Of a stretch of DNA of 64,000 nucleotides, positions 26,918 to 35,945 are shown piece after piece. Within the stretch, counting starts at the first letter, position 1, and every line of letters begins with the position of its first letter. The notes below the pieces were generated by a model, which worked only from the letters and a program-made list of their open reading frames with translations, made no database searches and was not told the DNA's origin. Source of the DNA: Pseudanabaena sp. Chao 1811 (GTDB lineage: Bacteria > Cyanobacteriota > Cyanobacteriia > Pseudanabaenales > Pseudanabaenaceae); NCBI RefSeq assembly GCF_027942295.1, contig NZ_CP101416.1, forward strand, positions 1,178,001 through 1,242,000, read 5' to 3'. The translations under genes were made by a program, and so were the position numbers.

Positions 26918-27047
26918 AATTGCGTTAACTGCGATTAGATGAAGTAGAAATTGTACATACAGAAGTTGTAAATCTCAGCCTATCTATCGACCGTTAGATT
27001 AATCATAGCTTACAAAACTAATAACTGGGGCAAAATTTTTACTTGAG

Positions 27048-27086
27048 ACAAAAAAGAAGCGGTGCTTTGCACCGCTTCTTTTTTGT
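27048..27086. terminator. Terminator after vipp1
   Basis: Perfect 18-bp stem ACAAAAAAGAAGCGGTGC with loop TTT, just beyond the vipp1 stop on the minus strand. Confidence 0.85.
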
Positions 27087-27091
27087 TTAGG

Positions 27092-27859
27092 TTAGTTACC
27101 CATTTGCCGACGAAGAGCTTCTAACTCAGCATCGATCGCTGCACCAACACTTGGTCTTGCCGCATCCGATGGAGGTAATGCGCCTTGAGGTGTAGGACTA
27201 CTAGAAATCATCTTTGCCTTGAGGGCGGCGAGTTCATCATCGACACCACTACCAGCTTCTAGCTGAGCAAACTGTGATTCTAGATTGTCCATACCCAGTT
27301 CAGAGCTAGCACTTGCCTTAGCTTCTGCCATTAATACACGCTCTTCCATGCGCTCAAAGGTCGCCGCAGCAGAGTTGGTATTGACCTTGCCCAACATATT
27401 GTTGAGATTTTCTTGAGCCTTAGCCGATTGCAATCTTGCCTTAAGCATTTCTTTCTTGGTTTTCGCCTCAGAAATCTTGCCTTCGATCGCAATCAGATTT
27501 TTCTTGAGAGTATCTACTTGAGTTGTTTGTTGATCTAAACCAACCTTTAAAGTTGCCGCCGCATCCGCATGGGTTTTCTTGCGACTGAGAGCTTCCCTTG
27601 CTAGGTTTTCATCTCCCTTTTGGAGAGCTAGCATTGCCCGTTTTTCCCATTCTTGGGCTTGAGTTGCACTTTGATTATATTGTTGCTCTTGGCGCTTGAG
27701 GGCAGCCATTGATTGCGCGACAGCTTGGCGCAATTGCACCAAATCTTCTTGCATATCAATGATTGATTGCTCCAGAATTTTTTCTGGATCTTCAGCAGCC
27801 GTAACCATTGCATTTACATTGGACTTGACCACCATACCAATGCGATCGAGTAATCCCAT
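27092..27859 (-). CDS. vipp1: Vipp1/IM30 (PspA family) membrane-shaping protein
   Basis: A 255-aa protein. It starts MGLLDRIGMVVKSNVNAMVTAAEDPEKILEQ, the amphipathic helix plus coiled-coil start of PspA/IM30. Long helices carry the family pattern to about residue 215. A C-terminal extension with a short helix (AIDAELEALRRQMGN) after a Pro/Ser linker separates Vipp1 from bacterial PspA. It forms ESCRT-III-like rings and rods that protect and build thylakoid membranes. Confidence 0.95.
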   Translation of the reverse strand: MGLLDRIGMVVKSNVNAMVTAAEDPEKILEQSIIDMQEDLVQLRQAVAQSMAALKRQEQQYNQSATQAQEWEKRAMLALQKGDENLAREALSRKKTHADAAATLKVGLDQQTTQVDTLKKNLIAIEGKISEAKTKKEMLKARLQSAKAQENLNNMLGKVNTNSAAATFERMEERVLMAEAKASASSELGMDNLESQFAQLEAGSGVDDELAALKAKMISSSPTPQGALPPSDAARPSVGAAIDAELEALRRQMGN

Positions 27860-27955
27860 AATCCTGTCCTTTGCGTTAGGGAGTAAATTGTCTACATACT
27901 ATCATGAACGAAAAACATCGGCAGTGCATACACTACCGATGTTTTTCGAGATTAT

Positions 27956-28027
27956 AGCAGCTCCGGGATTTGAACCCGGGACCTACGGATTATGAGACCG
28001 TCGCTCTAACCACCTGAGCCAAGCTGC
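27956..28027 (-). tRNA. tRNA-Met (CAT anticodon)
   Basis: Minus-strand cloverleaf: acceptor GCAGCTT paired with GAGCTGC, D-arm GGCTCAGGTGGTTAGAGC, anticodon loop CTCATAA and T-arm CCCGGGTTCAAATCCCGG. CAT could mark elongator Met, initiator Met or Ile2 (lysidine-modified). The first acceptor pair G-C argues against initiator. Elongator Met is preferred, Ile2 is the alternative. Confidence 0.85.
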
Positions 28028-28118
28028 CGCATTTGTTAATATAACATAGCTGATGTAAATTTTTTGCAATATTTGGTTTGAATTTTTGATCAGGACAGCG
28101 ATTTATGCTTACTTAAAA

Positions 28119-28173
28119 TCCAGATAAATTTCCAAAAAGCTTTCCTTGCAAGCTTTTTGGAAATTTATCTGGA
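28119..28173. repeat. 24-bp perfect palindrome
   Basis: Arms 28119-28142 and 28150-28173 are exact complements (begin TCCAGATAAATTTCCAAAAA) with loop TCCTTGC. It lies beside another 20-bp palindrome between a tRNA and a convergent-free gap. Confidence 0.8.
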
Positions 28174-28177
28174 CTAA

Positions 28178-28220
28178 CCAAAGATAAAAGGCAGCGCTTC
28201 GCGCTGCCTTTTATCTTTGG
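28178..28220. terminator. Hairpin after the 28211 gene
   Basis: Perfect 20-bp stem CCAAAGATAAAAGGCAGCGC with loop TTC. It overlaps the last codons of the minus-strand gene ending at 28211. Confidence 0.7.
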
Positions 28221-28705
28221 GGGGATGTACCGTAACATATTGTCCCTTCGTGGTAGAACTCAATACACCAACCAGTAACGGGTTCAAAGATCCATGTATC
28301 CCAATCTTGCGCCACAATTTCCGCGATCGCATCCTTAACCAGTTGTAATGGCATTTCTAAAGTGGGCTGATGGGCGGAATACCAGAGGATGTTGACATTG
28401 GGATTAATCAATTGCTTAGTTTGACAAAGCTGCTGAAAAGCTGAAACCACATCATGACTATGCCAATTTAAACAAATACTTTCAGGGACACTTTGCCAAT
28501 CAATTTGTCCATATTGCCAAGGGAAAGACTGGCTCAGCCATTGCTCTAGATGTTTTGCAGCAGAGCTATTGGACAAGAAGATCTGGCAAGCATCTATCGG
28601 AATGCCGATATCCGTTAACCAATTTTGCGCTGCTTTTAACTGCGATCGCTGGCGCACCACAGCTAATTTTTGTGCTAGTTGAGACTGGCTTGCCGAATCT
28701 TCCAT
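28211..28705 (-). CDS. Hypothetical protein, 164 aa
   Basis: A soluble protein with mixed alpha/beta pattern and many Trp (WLSQSFPWQYGQIDW, ILWYSAHQP, DWDTWIFEPVTGWCIEFYHEGTICYG). There is no signal peptide. The Trp-rich C-terminal strand pattern resembles small immunity-type or CdiI-like folds, but that is only an impression. It is divergent from the transketolase-like gene at 28836. The family is not recognised. Confidence 0.68.
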   Translation of the reverse strand: MEDSASQSQLAQKLAVVRQRSQLKAAQNWLTDIGIPIDACQIFLSNSSAAKHLEQWLSQSFPWQYGQIDWQSVPESICLNWHSHDVVSAFQQLCQTKQLINPNVNILWYSAHQPTLEMPLQLVKDAIAEIVAQDWDTWIFEPVTGWCIEFYHEGTICYGTSPQR

Positions 28706-28835
28706 TTATTGATGAATACATGCTCTGTCACCAGTACATACTAAAATGACTCGTAGAGAAAATTTCAACATTTCTTAACCTCTACTGATCGCATAGCTAA
28801 ATTTCTATTCTGGACAAATTAAGGTCACAAAATTT

Positions 28836-31061
28836 ATGGTCGCAACCCCTAACACCACAGACGCAGCCACTCCCGCCTTCAAAGATGACTTTCGCGAAGG
28901 CATTCAGTACTTTGGCGAACCGTTGGAGGGGTTCGACGAACTCGGACGGATTCCTGTCCTCAGTCCTGATAAATCTGGTGTTACCGATCCCCGCGATCGT
29001 GCATCGGTTTTTCAAACATTATTAGCTGCTGATGCTTTGCGCTATCTCACCTTACAAATTACTGGTAGCAAAGCCTCAGGACACCCCGGAGGATTTGCCA
29101 GCAGTGCTGAAGCTGTGGCTGCATTCTATATGCTCGGTCATAAGAATATGCCAACAGAAGTAGGACACCATGCTCCCGGTTATTACAGTGCGATGTTTTT
29201 AGATCGCTCCCTCGAAGATATGGGAATTAATACTGTTGCTCAAATGCGCGATCGCTATCGTGAAAAACATGGCTTACTCGGTCACTTGTCGGGCTACATC
29301 CCCGGAATTCTTGCACCTGCGGGTCCTCTAGGACAAGGACAGCATTTTGCGATGGCAGGTGCGTTGTTGCATCGCGATAAACTATTCCCTGTCACAATCG
29401 GTGATGGTGGACTAGGTGAACCCTATCCCATTAGCTCGATCGCCCATTTCCATACTGCCTATCCTGAAGTTACTAATTTTGTACCGATTTTGGTATGGAA
29501 CGGCTATAGCCAAGAGCATCACAGCATGGTTTCCACCAAAACTAATGCCGAGATGATCGCCTTCTGGAAAGGAAATGGCTTCGATGAAGTAATTCTGGTT
29601 GATGCTAAGGATTTTGACGATCAAAATCAAACAGGTACTTACGTCGATAGTACTGCCTTCTCTTTGAAACAACGTCTTGCTTTTACCGAAGCAGTTCTCG
29701 TCGGTGCAGATCAAGCTGCGAAACTTGCCTTTGGTGGAAAGCTGACTGTATTTATCATCAAACAACTTAAGGGTGCAGGTGTTCACGCTCGTGGCGCAAA
29801 ATCCCATAACCTCTATGCTCATCACACCCTCGATAATCCCGATGTTGTTGCTGGTTTAAAATCTCGCGCTCTCAATCCTGAAGCATGGCAAACCGTCAGC
29901 ACTAACTTGCAATGGGCTGGTGGTGGTTCTTCTTCTAAAACTGCTGTTACTGAATCCGTACTCCCTCTAACTGATTTGGGAACATTGCCCTTAGAAGAAT
30001 ATGCCGTTGGTGGAGAAGCGAAGATTGCGACAACCGCAATGGGTCGCCTAGTTGGCTATGTTGGACAAACCGATAAGCGCTTCATCGTCACCAATGCTGA
30101 TGGAAACGAAGCTTCGGGTATTGCGAACATCAACCAAGCGTTGAAAATCAATCACCCTACTACCGATGATCTCTATAACCAAGCCCCCGGTGGACAGGTT
30201 TATGAACCTCTCAATGAAGATGCCTGTGCTGGTTTAGCAGTTGGTTTAGCGCTATTTGGTAGCCGCACTCTCTGGTGTTCCTATGAATCCTTTGCAATTA
30301 ATGGACTTCCCATTTGGCAAACCGTGACTCAGGCTATGGCAGAGCTGCGTCGTCCCACTCCTGCAACTGTGTGTTTATTTACCGCAGGTGCTTTGGAACA
30401 AGGTCGCAATGGCTGGACACACCAACGTCCTGAAATCGAAGGATATTTTGCATCGATGATGCGTAATGGCAATATCTTCCCTCTCTTTCCTCTTGATGCC
30501 AATAGCATTCAAGTTTGTTATGACTGGGCTTTAAAGGCGGTCAATAAAGGTGTGGTCATTACCGCCAGTAAGTCACCTCTACCTATCCGTACTACCTTCG
30601 AGCAAAATCGCCAAGCTCTCGAAGATGGCGCGATCGCTTTGCAAGAAATTGCAGGTAGCAAGAAGGTGGTTTTTGCTGTTATCGGCGACATGATGCTATT
30701 GCCTGTATATGAAGCAGCGCAAAAACTTGCCGAGCAAGGTATCGGTTCTAAGATTGTTTCCATTGTTAGCCCCCGTCGCCTCTATCGGTCAACGGATGTG
30801 GCTTGGGATACTTGCTCTGAGCCAGATGGCAAGTTCCTTAGTGATGCTGATTTTGAGGCACTATTTGGTGGTGATGCCTTGATTGGTGTTGTTGGTGGTG
30901 CTTCGGCAATGCTGGAGCCTGTGATGCTCCGTAGCAACAGTAAGCGCGATGTCTTCTCATGGAAGCGCGGCGAAACTACCGCTTCGGCTGGTCAGTTGTT
31001 TGATTTTAATGGAATGAATGCTCAGGCAATTAGCGATCGCGCTAAGCAGTTACTTGCCTAA
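28836..31061 (+). CDS. Transketolase/phosphoketolase-like ThDP enzyme
   Basis: A 741-aa protein. The ThDP-binding motif is visible (IGDGGLGEPYPISS followed about 26 residues later by VWNGYS), and SKASGHPGGFASSAEAVAAFYML near residue 80 is the transketolase-type substrate/ThDP loop. The middle has a pyrimidine-domain motif with the activating Glu (LNEDACAGLAVGLALFG). It is longer than transketolase (about 670) and shorter than phosphoketolase (about 800). Databases often label close relatives xylulose 5-phosphate 3-epimerase or phosphoketolase-like; the exact reaction is open. A role in sugar-phosphate metabolism is likely. Confidence 0.8.
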   Translation: MVATPNTTDAATPAFKDDFREGIQYFGEPLEGFDELGRIPVLSPDKSGVTDPRDRASVFQTLLAADALRYLTLQITGSKASGHPGGFASSAEAVAAFYMLGHKNMPTEVGHHAPGYYSAMFLDRSLEDMGINTVAQMRDRYREKHGLLGHLSGYIPGILAPAGPLGQGQHFAMAGALLHRDKLFPVTIGDGGLGEPYPISSIAHFHTAYPEVTNFVPILVWNGYSQEHHSMVSTKTNAEMIAFWKGNGFDEVILVDAKDFDDQNQTGTYVDSTAFSLKQRLAFTEAVLVGADQAAKLAFGGKLTVFIIKQLKGAGVHARGAKSHNLYAHHTLDNPDVVAGLKSRALNPEAWQTVSTNLQWAGGGSSSKTAVTESVLPLTDLGTLPLEEYAVGGEAKIATTAMGRLVGYVGQTDKRFIVTNADGNEASGIANINQALKINHPTTDDLYNQAPGGQVYEPLNEDACAGLAVGLALFGSRTLWCSYESFAINGLPIWQTVTQAMAELRRPTPATVCLFTAGALEQGRNGWTHQRPEIEGYFASMMRNGNIFPLFPLDANSIQVCYDWALKAVNKGVVITASKSPLPIRTTFEQNRQALEDGAIALQEIAGSKKVVFAVIGDMMLLPVYEAAQKLAEQGIGSKIVSIVSPRRLYRSTDVAWDTCSEPDGKFLSDADFEALFGGDALIGVVGGASAMLEPVMLRSNSKRDVFSWKRGETTASAGQLFDFNGMNAQAISDRAKQLLA

Positions 31062-31066
31062 ACTTT

Positions 31067-31100
31067 AAAGAGATGTTTTGCAAAGCAAAACATCTCTTTT
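31067..31100 (+). terminator. Terminator after the ThDP enzyme gene
   Basis: Perfect 15-bp stem AAAGAGATGTTTTGC with loop AAA and trailing T. Confidence 0.85.
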
Positions 31101-31110
31101 CACAACATAA

Positions 31111-31214
31111 AGCGATCGCTATTTGCTAAAAGTAAAATCATGATTAGAAGGGCGATCGCTTTATGAGATGTTTGCTAAATCCCTATGCAAATCAGGGCAG
31201 TAACGGCGATCGCT
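31111..31214. repeat. HIP1-rich degenerate repeat, copy C1
   Basis: Shares an ordered series of words with 32473-32595: GCGATC.CTATTTG, AGTAAAA, TTATGAGAT, GCTAAATC, GCAGTAA and a closing GGCGATCGCT. Copies are diverged but colinear. They bracket the HTH/PIN toxin module. Confidence 0.5.
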
Positions 31215-31271
31215 TATAGTTAATTGTAAGATTAAAATAAATTGAGATGAGCGATCACAGGAGTAAACCTA

Positions 31272-31331
31272 ATGACTCAGGCAATTGCAGAAAAAACATC
31301 ACTGTATGATTGCGATCTCAATCTATGGTAG
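31272..31331 (+). pseudogene. 5' remnant of a DUF29 gene
   Basis: ATG followed by 19 codons, MTQAIAEKTSLYDCDLNLW, then a stop. This is the usual start of DUF29 proteins (LYDxDxxxW). GGAG lies just upstream, so the 5' end with its ribosome site is kept. The body of the gene is gone: the sequence becomes the antisense of the HTH gene tail. It marks a recombination joint near 31330. Confidence 0.65.
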
Positions 31332-31636
31332 TAGGCTTTGATTTCTTCGGGTGGTGTGACTTTGAGGCGTTGGGCTAATAGGTTTCTAACTGGATCTACA
31401 AAGGGCGATCGCGGGTTCCATGTATAGAGGTGAGTTTTGCCCACTAATCGACTAACTAATAAGCCTGAGTCTTCAAATTTTTGCAGTTGTTTCTGTACTG
31501 AACTCAAGGATATCTCAAAGGTATCGGCGATCGCTTTGCCGTAGCCTTCTTCATAATTTTCAAGATATAGCAAAACCTGTTCGGGTGTTTTACCGCCAAA
31601 AAGTTCTTTCAGCATAGGTTTTAAGTCTAAGAACAT
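31277..31636 (-). CDS. Winged-helix (HTH) transcriptional regulator, possibly with a foreign tail
   Basis: A 119-aa protein. Residues 12-75 form a winged helix (EQVLLYLENYEEGYGKAIADTFEISLSSVQKQLQKFEDSGLLVSRLVGKTHLYTWN in outline). This kind of small HTH often sits with TA or nucleotidyltransferase genes. The last 10 codons (QSYSDVFSAIA) are antisense to the DUF29 remnant, so the original C-terminus was probably replaced by the joint near 31330. The DNA-binding core is complete. Confidence 0.72.
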   Translation of the reverse strand: MFLDLKPMLKELFGGKTPEQVLLYLENYEEGYGKAIADTFEISLSSVQKQLQKFEDSGLLVSRLVGKTHLYTWNPRSPFVDPVRNLLAQRLKVTPPEEIKAYYHRLRSQSYSDVFSAIA

Positions 31637-31734
31637 CTACCTATTATAGGGGGTATATAGTTGTTATTAGAGGTAGATATTTTGCTTGAGTTAAAGGCGA
31701 TCACTTCTCAAATAACCACATCACAAGGAGATCG

Positions 31735-32127
31735 CTAAACGATCCAATTTTCTAACCCTAATCCAGAAATATTGATAAAATCCTTTGTGTTATTCGTAAC
31801 TACCTTATCATGACGAGATCTCGCTACAGCAGCAATCATGGCATCTAATTCACCGGTGGGTTTACCGATTTGTCTAAGTTCTGATTGGATTTTGCCAAAT
31901 TCTTTAGCTGCCAATAGATCGAAACTGATAATTGGCATATCTTTGAGAAAAAGTTCAAGTGAAGCAAGGTTCTGTTCTACTCGCTGTGAGCAGTAAACTC
32001 CCTTATAAAGTTCAGCAACATTAATTGTGGAAATATAGCATTCATCAGCACAGGCATTAAAGGACGAAACAACGGGAGAATTACCTTTGAGCAGTGCGAT
32101 GCATATGTTTGTGTCGAGTAAATACAT
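31735..32127 (-). CDS. vapC: VapC-type PIN-domain toxin
   Basis: A 130-aa PIN-domain protein of normal length. Acidic metal ligands are in place: Asp5 in YLLDTNICIALL, Glu in TINVAELYKGV and the Asp pair in GELDAMIAAVARSRHDKVVTNNTKDF. VapC proteins are Mg-dependent ribonucleases that often cut tRNA. The antitoxin gene lies six bases upstream on the same strand. Confidence 0.9.
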   Translation of the reverse strand: MYLLDTNICIALLKGNSPVVSSFNACADECYISTINVAELYKGVYCSQRVEQNLASLELFLKDMPIISFDLLAAKEFGKIQSELRQIGKPTGELDAMIAAVARSRHDKVVTNNTKDFINISGLGLENWIV

Positions 32128-32133
32128 GGATAA

Positions 32134-32385
32134 TTAGAAGTCGAAAGAGTCAATATTTCTGCCATAGTCTTGATGGCGTTGTGTATCAATATCAGCAAAT
32201 ATTAGATCGATGTCGGGCTGGTTACGCCATGCACCGAATACACCGTTTAGTCTTGCTAGTCTTGCGCTTTTATCGATGGGTTTGTCTGCTTCAATTTCTA
32301 GAAATACTGTTCCATCAGGAATATTAACTATATCTAACAGTTTAATCGTTTGCCCTGATTTAATACCTTGAATTTGTAGTTTCAT
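32134..32385 (-). CDS. Antitoxin partner of the PIN toxin
   Basis: The start at 32385 (MKLQIQGIKSGQTIKLLD) is the natural one; the longer frame upstream has an unlike composition. The 83-aa product begins with a short beta-rich domain and ends in a charged tail (RHQDYGRNIDSFDF), the typical layout of VapB-like antitoxins in which the tail covers the toxin. It ends six bases before vapC. By context it is the DNA-binding neutraliser of the toxin. Confidence 0.75.
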   Translation of the reverse strand: MKLQIQGIKSGQTIKLLDIVNIPDGTVFLEIEADKPIDKSARLARLNGVFGAWRNQPDIDLIFADIDTQRHQDYGRNIDSFDF

Positions 32386-32723
32386 AGTTTTACAGCACCA
32401 GTAACATATTGCTAGATTAACATAACTGTCTTGAATGGTTTGGGACAATACCTTTCCAATAACCACGTCATAAGGCGATCACTATTTGATGGAAGTAAAA
32501 CCGCGATGATCGCTTTAAATGATGCAAAACAAATGCATGGCTTATGAGATAGTCGCTAAATCGCTATTTGAATAAGTGCAGTAAAGGCGATCGCTCCTTG
32601 AATAACTGTAATAAGAATCGATCACTATATAATGAGAATAAAGTTTATTGCGTAGATTTTCACAAATAACTCTATTCATCAAAACCCACAAACATCGTTG
32701 TTTCAATAATCTCTTATTGGAAA
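32386..32723. other. Repeat-rich intergenic stretch
   Basis: No gene is supported. It contains several degenerate words around GCGATCGC or GCGATCAC, including repeat copy C2 at 32473-32595. The open frame on the minus strand here has biased, low-complexity composition and is rejected. Confidence 0.5.
32473..32595. repeat. HIP1-rich degenerate repeat, copy C2
   Basis: Colinear with 31111-31214 (GGCGATCACTATTTG, AAGTAAAA, TTATGAGAT, GCTAAATC, GCAGTAA, GGCGATCGCT). Confidence 0.5.
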
Positions 32724-33317
32724 TTGAATACAAGACTAATTCAGAAATTTAATCAAATTATTCCTCTAACCCTTGAGCAAAAGATCGATCTGCAAAGGGT
32801 CTGTGAGTATGAAAAACTTCCTAAAGATTGCTTTTTATTAGAGCATGGTAAAATTTCCAACCATGTTTATTTTATTTTAGAAGGAACTGTAATCTGTATT
32901 CATTACAGCAACGGCAAAGAAATTATTCCTTGGTTTGCTTTTGAGAATGATTTTGTCAATTCACATTTTAGTTTTATTCATCGACAGCCTAGTGTAGAAA
33001 GTCTTTTTACTCTATCTGATTGTCATCTTCTCTCCATAAGTTATGAGAATTTGCAGTATCTCAACAGAAAAGATCCTGTTTGGAATAAGTTGTTTTACTC
33101 TGTAGTAGAAGGTTACTATCTTGAAATACAAGAGCGTTTAGTATCTTTACTAGCCCAATCAGCTTCTGAACGTTATGACAGCTTGATTCAGCAATATCCA
33201 GATATCGAACAAAGACTAAAGCTTGGTCATATAGCATCATTTTTAGGAATAACTCAATCCACGCTCAGTCGGCTTAGGGTTGGAAGATCTCGTCGTCAGC
33301 ATTTGAAAAAAAGCTAA
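32724..33317 (+). CDS. Crp/Fnr-family transcriptional regulator
   Basis: A 197-aa protein read from a TTG (MNTRLIQKFNQIIPLT). The N-terminal cyclic-nucleotide-binding-type domain has KDCFLLEHGKISNHVYFILEGTV, and the C-terminal helix-turn-helix is LGHIASFLGITQSTLSRLRVG. Residues that bind cAMP are not obvious, so the ligand may differ. It lies just upstream of the serine hydrolase on the same strand and may control it. The TTG start is uncertain. Confidence 0.85.
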   Translation: MNTRLIQKFNQIIPLTLEQKIDLQRVCEYEKLPKDCFLLEHGKISNHVYFILEGTVICIHYSNGKEIIPWFAFENDFVNSHFSFIHRQPSVESLFTLSDCHLLSISYENLQYLNRKDPVWNKLFYSVVEGYYLEIQERLVSLLAQSASERYDSLIQQYPDIEQRLKLGHIASFLGITQSTLSRLRVGRSRRQHLKKS

Positions 33318-33434
33318 ACCTCAAAAATTATTGCAAGGATTTGCTTTAAAGCAAAAAAAACATCTATACATTCTTTTCTCAGCATCCCTAAGATGAAATC
33401 CAGCACTAAATATATTTAATTGCTGGATAAACCA

Positions 33435-34637
33435 ATGCTGCAAAAAGGGAAAAAATTTATGCTTTTTATCTTTGTATTTCTTCTTTTAAGTGTTGTGGGA
33501 ATTTGCACTTACCGTTTTTACTTTTTCCCAAAGCTAACAATATGGGACGACGACAAACGGGCAGAAAACTTCCGAAGTATGGATAAGATTTTTCCAAGCA
33601 AATGGATTCATCGCTCTAGTAAACCACTTCAACTTAATGAGAATTATCAAAAGTTGGAAATATCCTATCTTTTTGATGGACGAAACTGCCAAATGACAGA
33701 GATGCTAGAGCGTTCGGGAACAACAGGAATTTTAGTGGTTAAAAATGACACGATTGTTTATGAGAAATATTTTCAAGGTAATACTCAAAATGCTAAAAAT
33801 AATTCTTGGTCTGTTGCTAAATCCTTTGTATCTGCTCTAGTGGGCATAGCGATCGCAGATAGATATATCAGTAGTGTCAACGATCCAATTACTAAATATC
33901 TTCCAGAACTTGCACAAACAGGATATCGAGATGTCCCAATTAAACATATTCTTCAAATGTCATCTGGAGTAAAGTTCAGTGAAGATTATTTAGATAATTC
34001 TTCCGATATTAACAACCTCCTTCCGCAGATTTTCTTGCAAATGCGTCCTATTAAAAAAGTTGCTTTGGACTTTCCCTCCGAATCTCCATCAGGCAAGAAA
34101 TTCCACTACATCAGTCTAGATACACAAATATTGGGGATGCTGATAGAGCGTGCGACAGGAAAGAGTGTATCAGCCTACTTACAAACTAAACTTTGGGAAC
34201 CTCTAGGTGCAGAATCTGAAGCCTTTTGGTCTACGGACAATTACAATACTGAACTTTCGTTTTGCTGTTTGAACGCGACTTTACGCGACTATGCCAAGTT
34301 TGGATTACTTTATCTACATAACGGCTACTTTAATGGAAAGCAGCTGGTACCTGCGGATTGGATCAAAGAATCCATTGTTCCTGATAGTCCTCATCTGCAA
34401 GTTGGAGCAACTGATGCTAGAGATTATGGCAGTTGGGGTCATCAATACCAATGGTGGATTCCTACAGGCTCTACAGGTGATTATCTAGCTGTGGGCATTT
34501 GGGGACAATATATCTACATCAATCCTCAGAAAAATGTTGTGATTGTTAAGACGAGTACAGGTTCGTGGACGATGACGACTAAGGATGATGACGAGGCAGT
34601 AGCTCTGTTTCGTGCCATCTCTCAAAAGCTTGAGTAA
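33435..34637 (+). CDS. Serine hydrolase, class C beta-lactamase family
   Basis: From ATG 33435 the product is 400 aa. An N-terminal membrane anchor or signal (FMLFIFVFLLLSVVGICTYRF) is followed by the penicillin-binding-type fold. The SxxK motif is SVAK in NNSWSVAKSFVSALVG, and a YxN-like element occurs as YISLDTQ. The third box is less clear. These esterases/peptidases act outside the membrane; substrate unknown. A TTG at 33420 is an alternative start. Confidence 0.83.
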   Translation: MLQKGKKFMLFIFVFLLLSVVGICTYRFYFFPKLTIWDDDKRAENFRSMDKIFPSKWIHRSSKPLQLNENYQKLEISYLFDGRNCQMTEMLERSGTTGILVVKNDTIVYEKYFQGNTQNAKNNSWSVAKSFVSALVGIAIADRYISSVNDPITKYLPELAQTGYRDVPIKHILQMSSGVKFSEDYLDNSSDINNLLPQIFLQMRPIKKVALDFPSESPSGKKFHYISLDTQILGMLIERATGKSVSAYLQTKLWEPLGAESEAFWSTDNYNTELSFCCLNATLRDYAKFGLLYLHNGYFNGKQLVPADWIKESIVPDSPHLQVGATDARDYGSWGHQYQWWIPTGSTGDYLAVGIWGQYIYINPQKNVVIVKTSTGSWTMTTKDDDEAVALFRAISQKLE

Positions 34638-34686
34638 ATTGAAAGCCGCTATGTTTTTTTAGATAAGTGCGATAGCCATTTACTTG

Positions 34687-34714
34687 CAACGAGATTAAAG
34701 AGGCGATCGCGCTT
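34687..34714. repeat. Repeat B: GAGATTAAAGAGGCGATCGC
   Basis: The word GAGATTAAAGAGGCGATCGC also occurs in 35321-35366, and nearly so in 35907-35945, where it is preceded by CTTTACTTTC. Confidence 0.55.
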
Positions 34715-34748
34715 TTGCTTAGAATAGCGCTCAATTTATGGAAACTGA

Positions 34749-35242
<494 letters not shown>

Positions 35243-35320
35243 AGCCTCAATCTCATAGATATCAAGGACAGACTGCGGAAAATCTTTGAGATTGAAAGTG
35301 ATGATTTGATTAGCTCCACT

Positions 35321-35366
35321 TGCGATCGCCCTTTACTTTCGCCGAGATTAAAGAGGCGATCGCCTT
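35321..35366. repeat. Repeat B, HIP1-bracketed
   Basis: GCGATCGCC-CTTTACTTTC-GCCGAGATTAAAGAGGCGATCGCC: a 46-base unit with GCGATCGC at each end. It marks the broken edge of the PIN fragment. Confidence 0.6.
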
Positions 35367-35637
35367 AACTAATTGCTTTTGATTTTCTTGGAGCAGGCGC
35401 ACCACGTAACATACCTTCAGTACTCAAATCCTCATCAAGATCTTCCCAGTGAATACCATAGCCACCACCGCAGACTTCCCAATTAGCAAGCTGCTCACTA
35501 GTTCCATTCAATAACCTCGGATACCACACTAACGGAACTACAATCGTCCGCCCATCCATCAAATCAACACTGATCGTATCTTCAGTAAAGCTAACATTCT
35601 TAACTCTCTCATCCGTCTTAATCGCCAAAGTACTCAT
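35365..35637 (-). CDS. DUF2442 family protein
   Basis: From ATG 35637 (MSTLAIKTDERVKNVSFTEDTISVDLMDGRTI) the product is 90 aa. The motifs VPLVWYPRLLN, NWEVCGGGYGIHWEDLDEDLS and LLRG-like tail define DUF2442. It overlaps the upstream DUF4160 gene by 20 bases. DUF4160/DUF2442 pairs behave like toxin-antitoxin or similar two-gene modules in comparative data; neither role is proven. Confidence 0.88.
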   Translation of the reverse strand: MSTLAIKTDERVKNVSFTEDTISVDLMDGRTIVVPLVWYPRLLNGTSEQLANWEVCGGGYGIHWEDLDEDLSTEGMLRGAPAPRKSKAIS

Positions 35638-35854
35638 ACCAAGCCTCAAGTAATTGTGTTTGATTTTCGACCACCATAGATTGCAGTTTCCTTAACTCTT
35701 TAGCGGGAAATCCAATATTTTGAGCTAGGCTAACTGATTGCAACCAAAACTTAGCTGTCAAGTTATCGCGATCAATATGAATATGTGGTGGTTCATTTGG
35801 TTCGTGACTGTAAAAATAAAAACGATACGAACCAATCCTTAAAATCGTTGGCAT
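35618..35854 (-). CDS. DUF4160 family protein
   Basis: A 78-aa protein with the signature MPTILRIGSYRFYFYSHEPNEPPHIHIDRD. The HEPNEPPHIHI box is near-invariant in DUF4160 and looks like a metal or active-site loop. First gene of the pair with DUF2442. Confidence 0.9.
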   Translation of the reverse strand: MPTILRIGSYRFYFYSHEPNEPPHIHIDRDNLTAKFWLQSVSLAQNIGFPAKELRKLQSMVVENQTQLLEAWYEYFGD

Positions 35855-35906
35855 AACTTAAAAATAACACAGAGCAATTCTTGACTAATTAAAATATATC
35901 GATACG

Positions 35907-35945
35907 TGATCGCGCTTTACTTTCACAGAGATTAAAGAGGAGAGC
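35907..35945. repeat. Repeat B, degraded copy
   Basis: GATCGCGCTTTACTTTCACAGAGATTAAAGAGG, then AGAGCGCATC in place of a HIP1 site. Confidence 0.5.

Noticed and set aside
32542-32733. 63-codon minus-strand open frame
   Set aside because: Low-complexity Tyr/Ser-rich text made from HIP1-like repeats, with no ribosome site.
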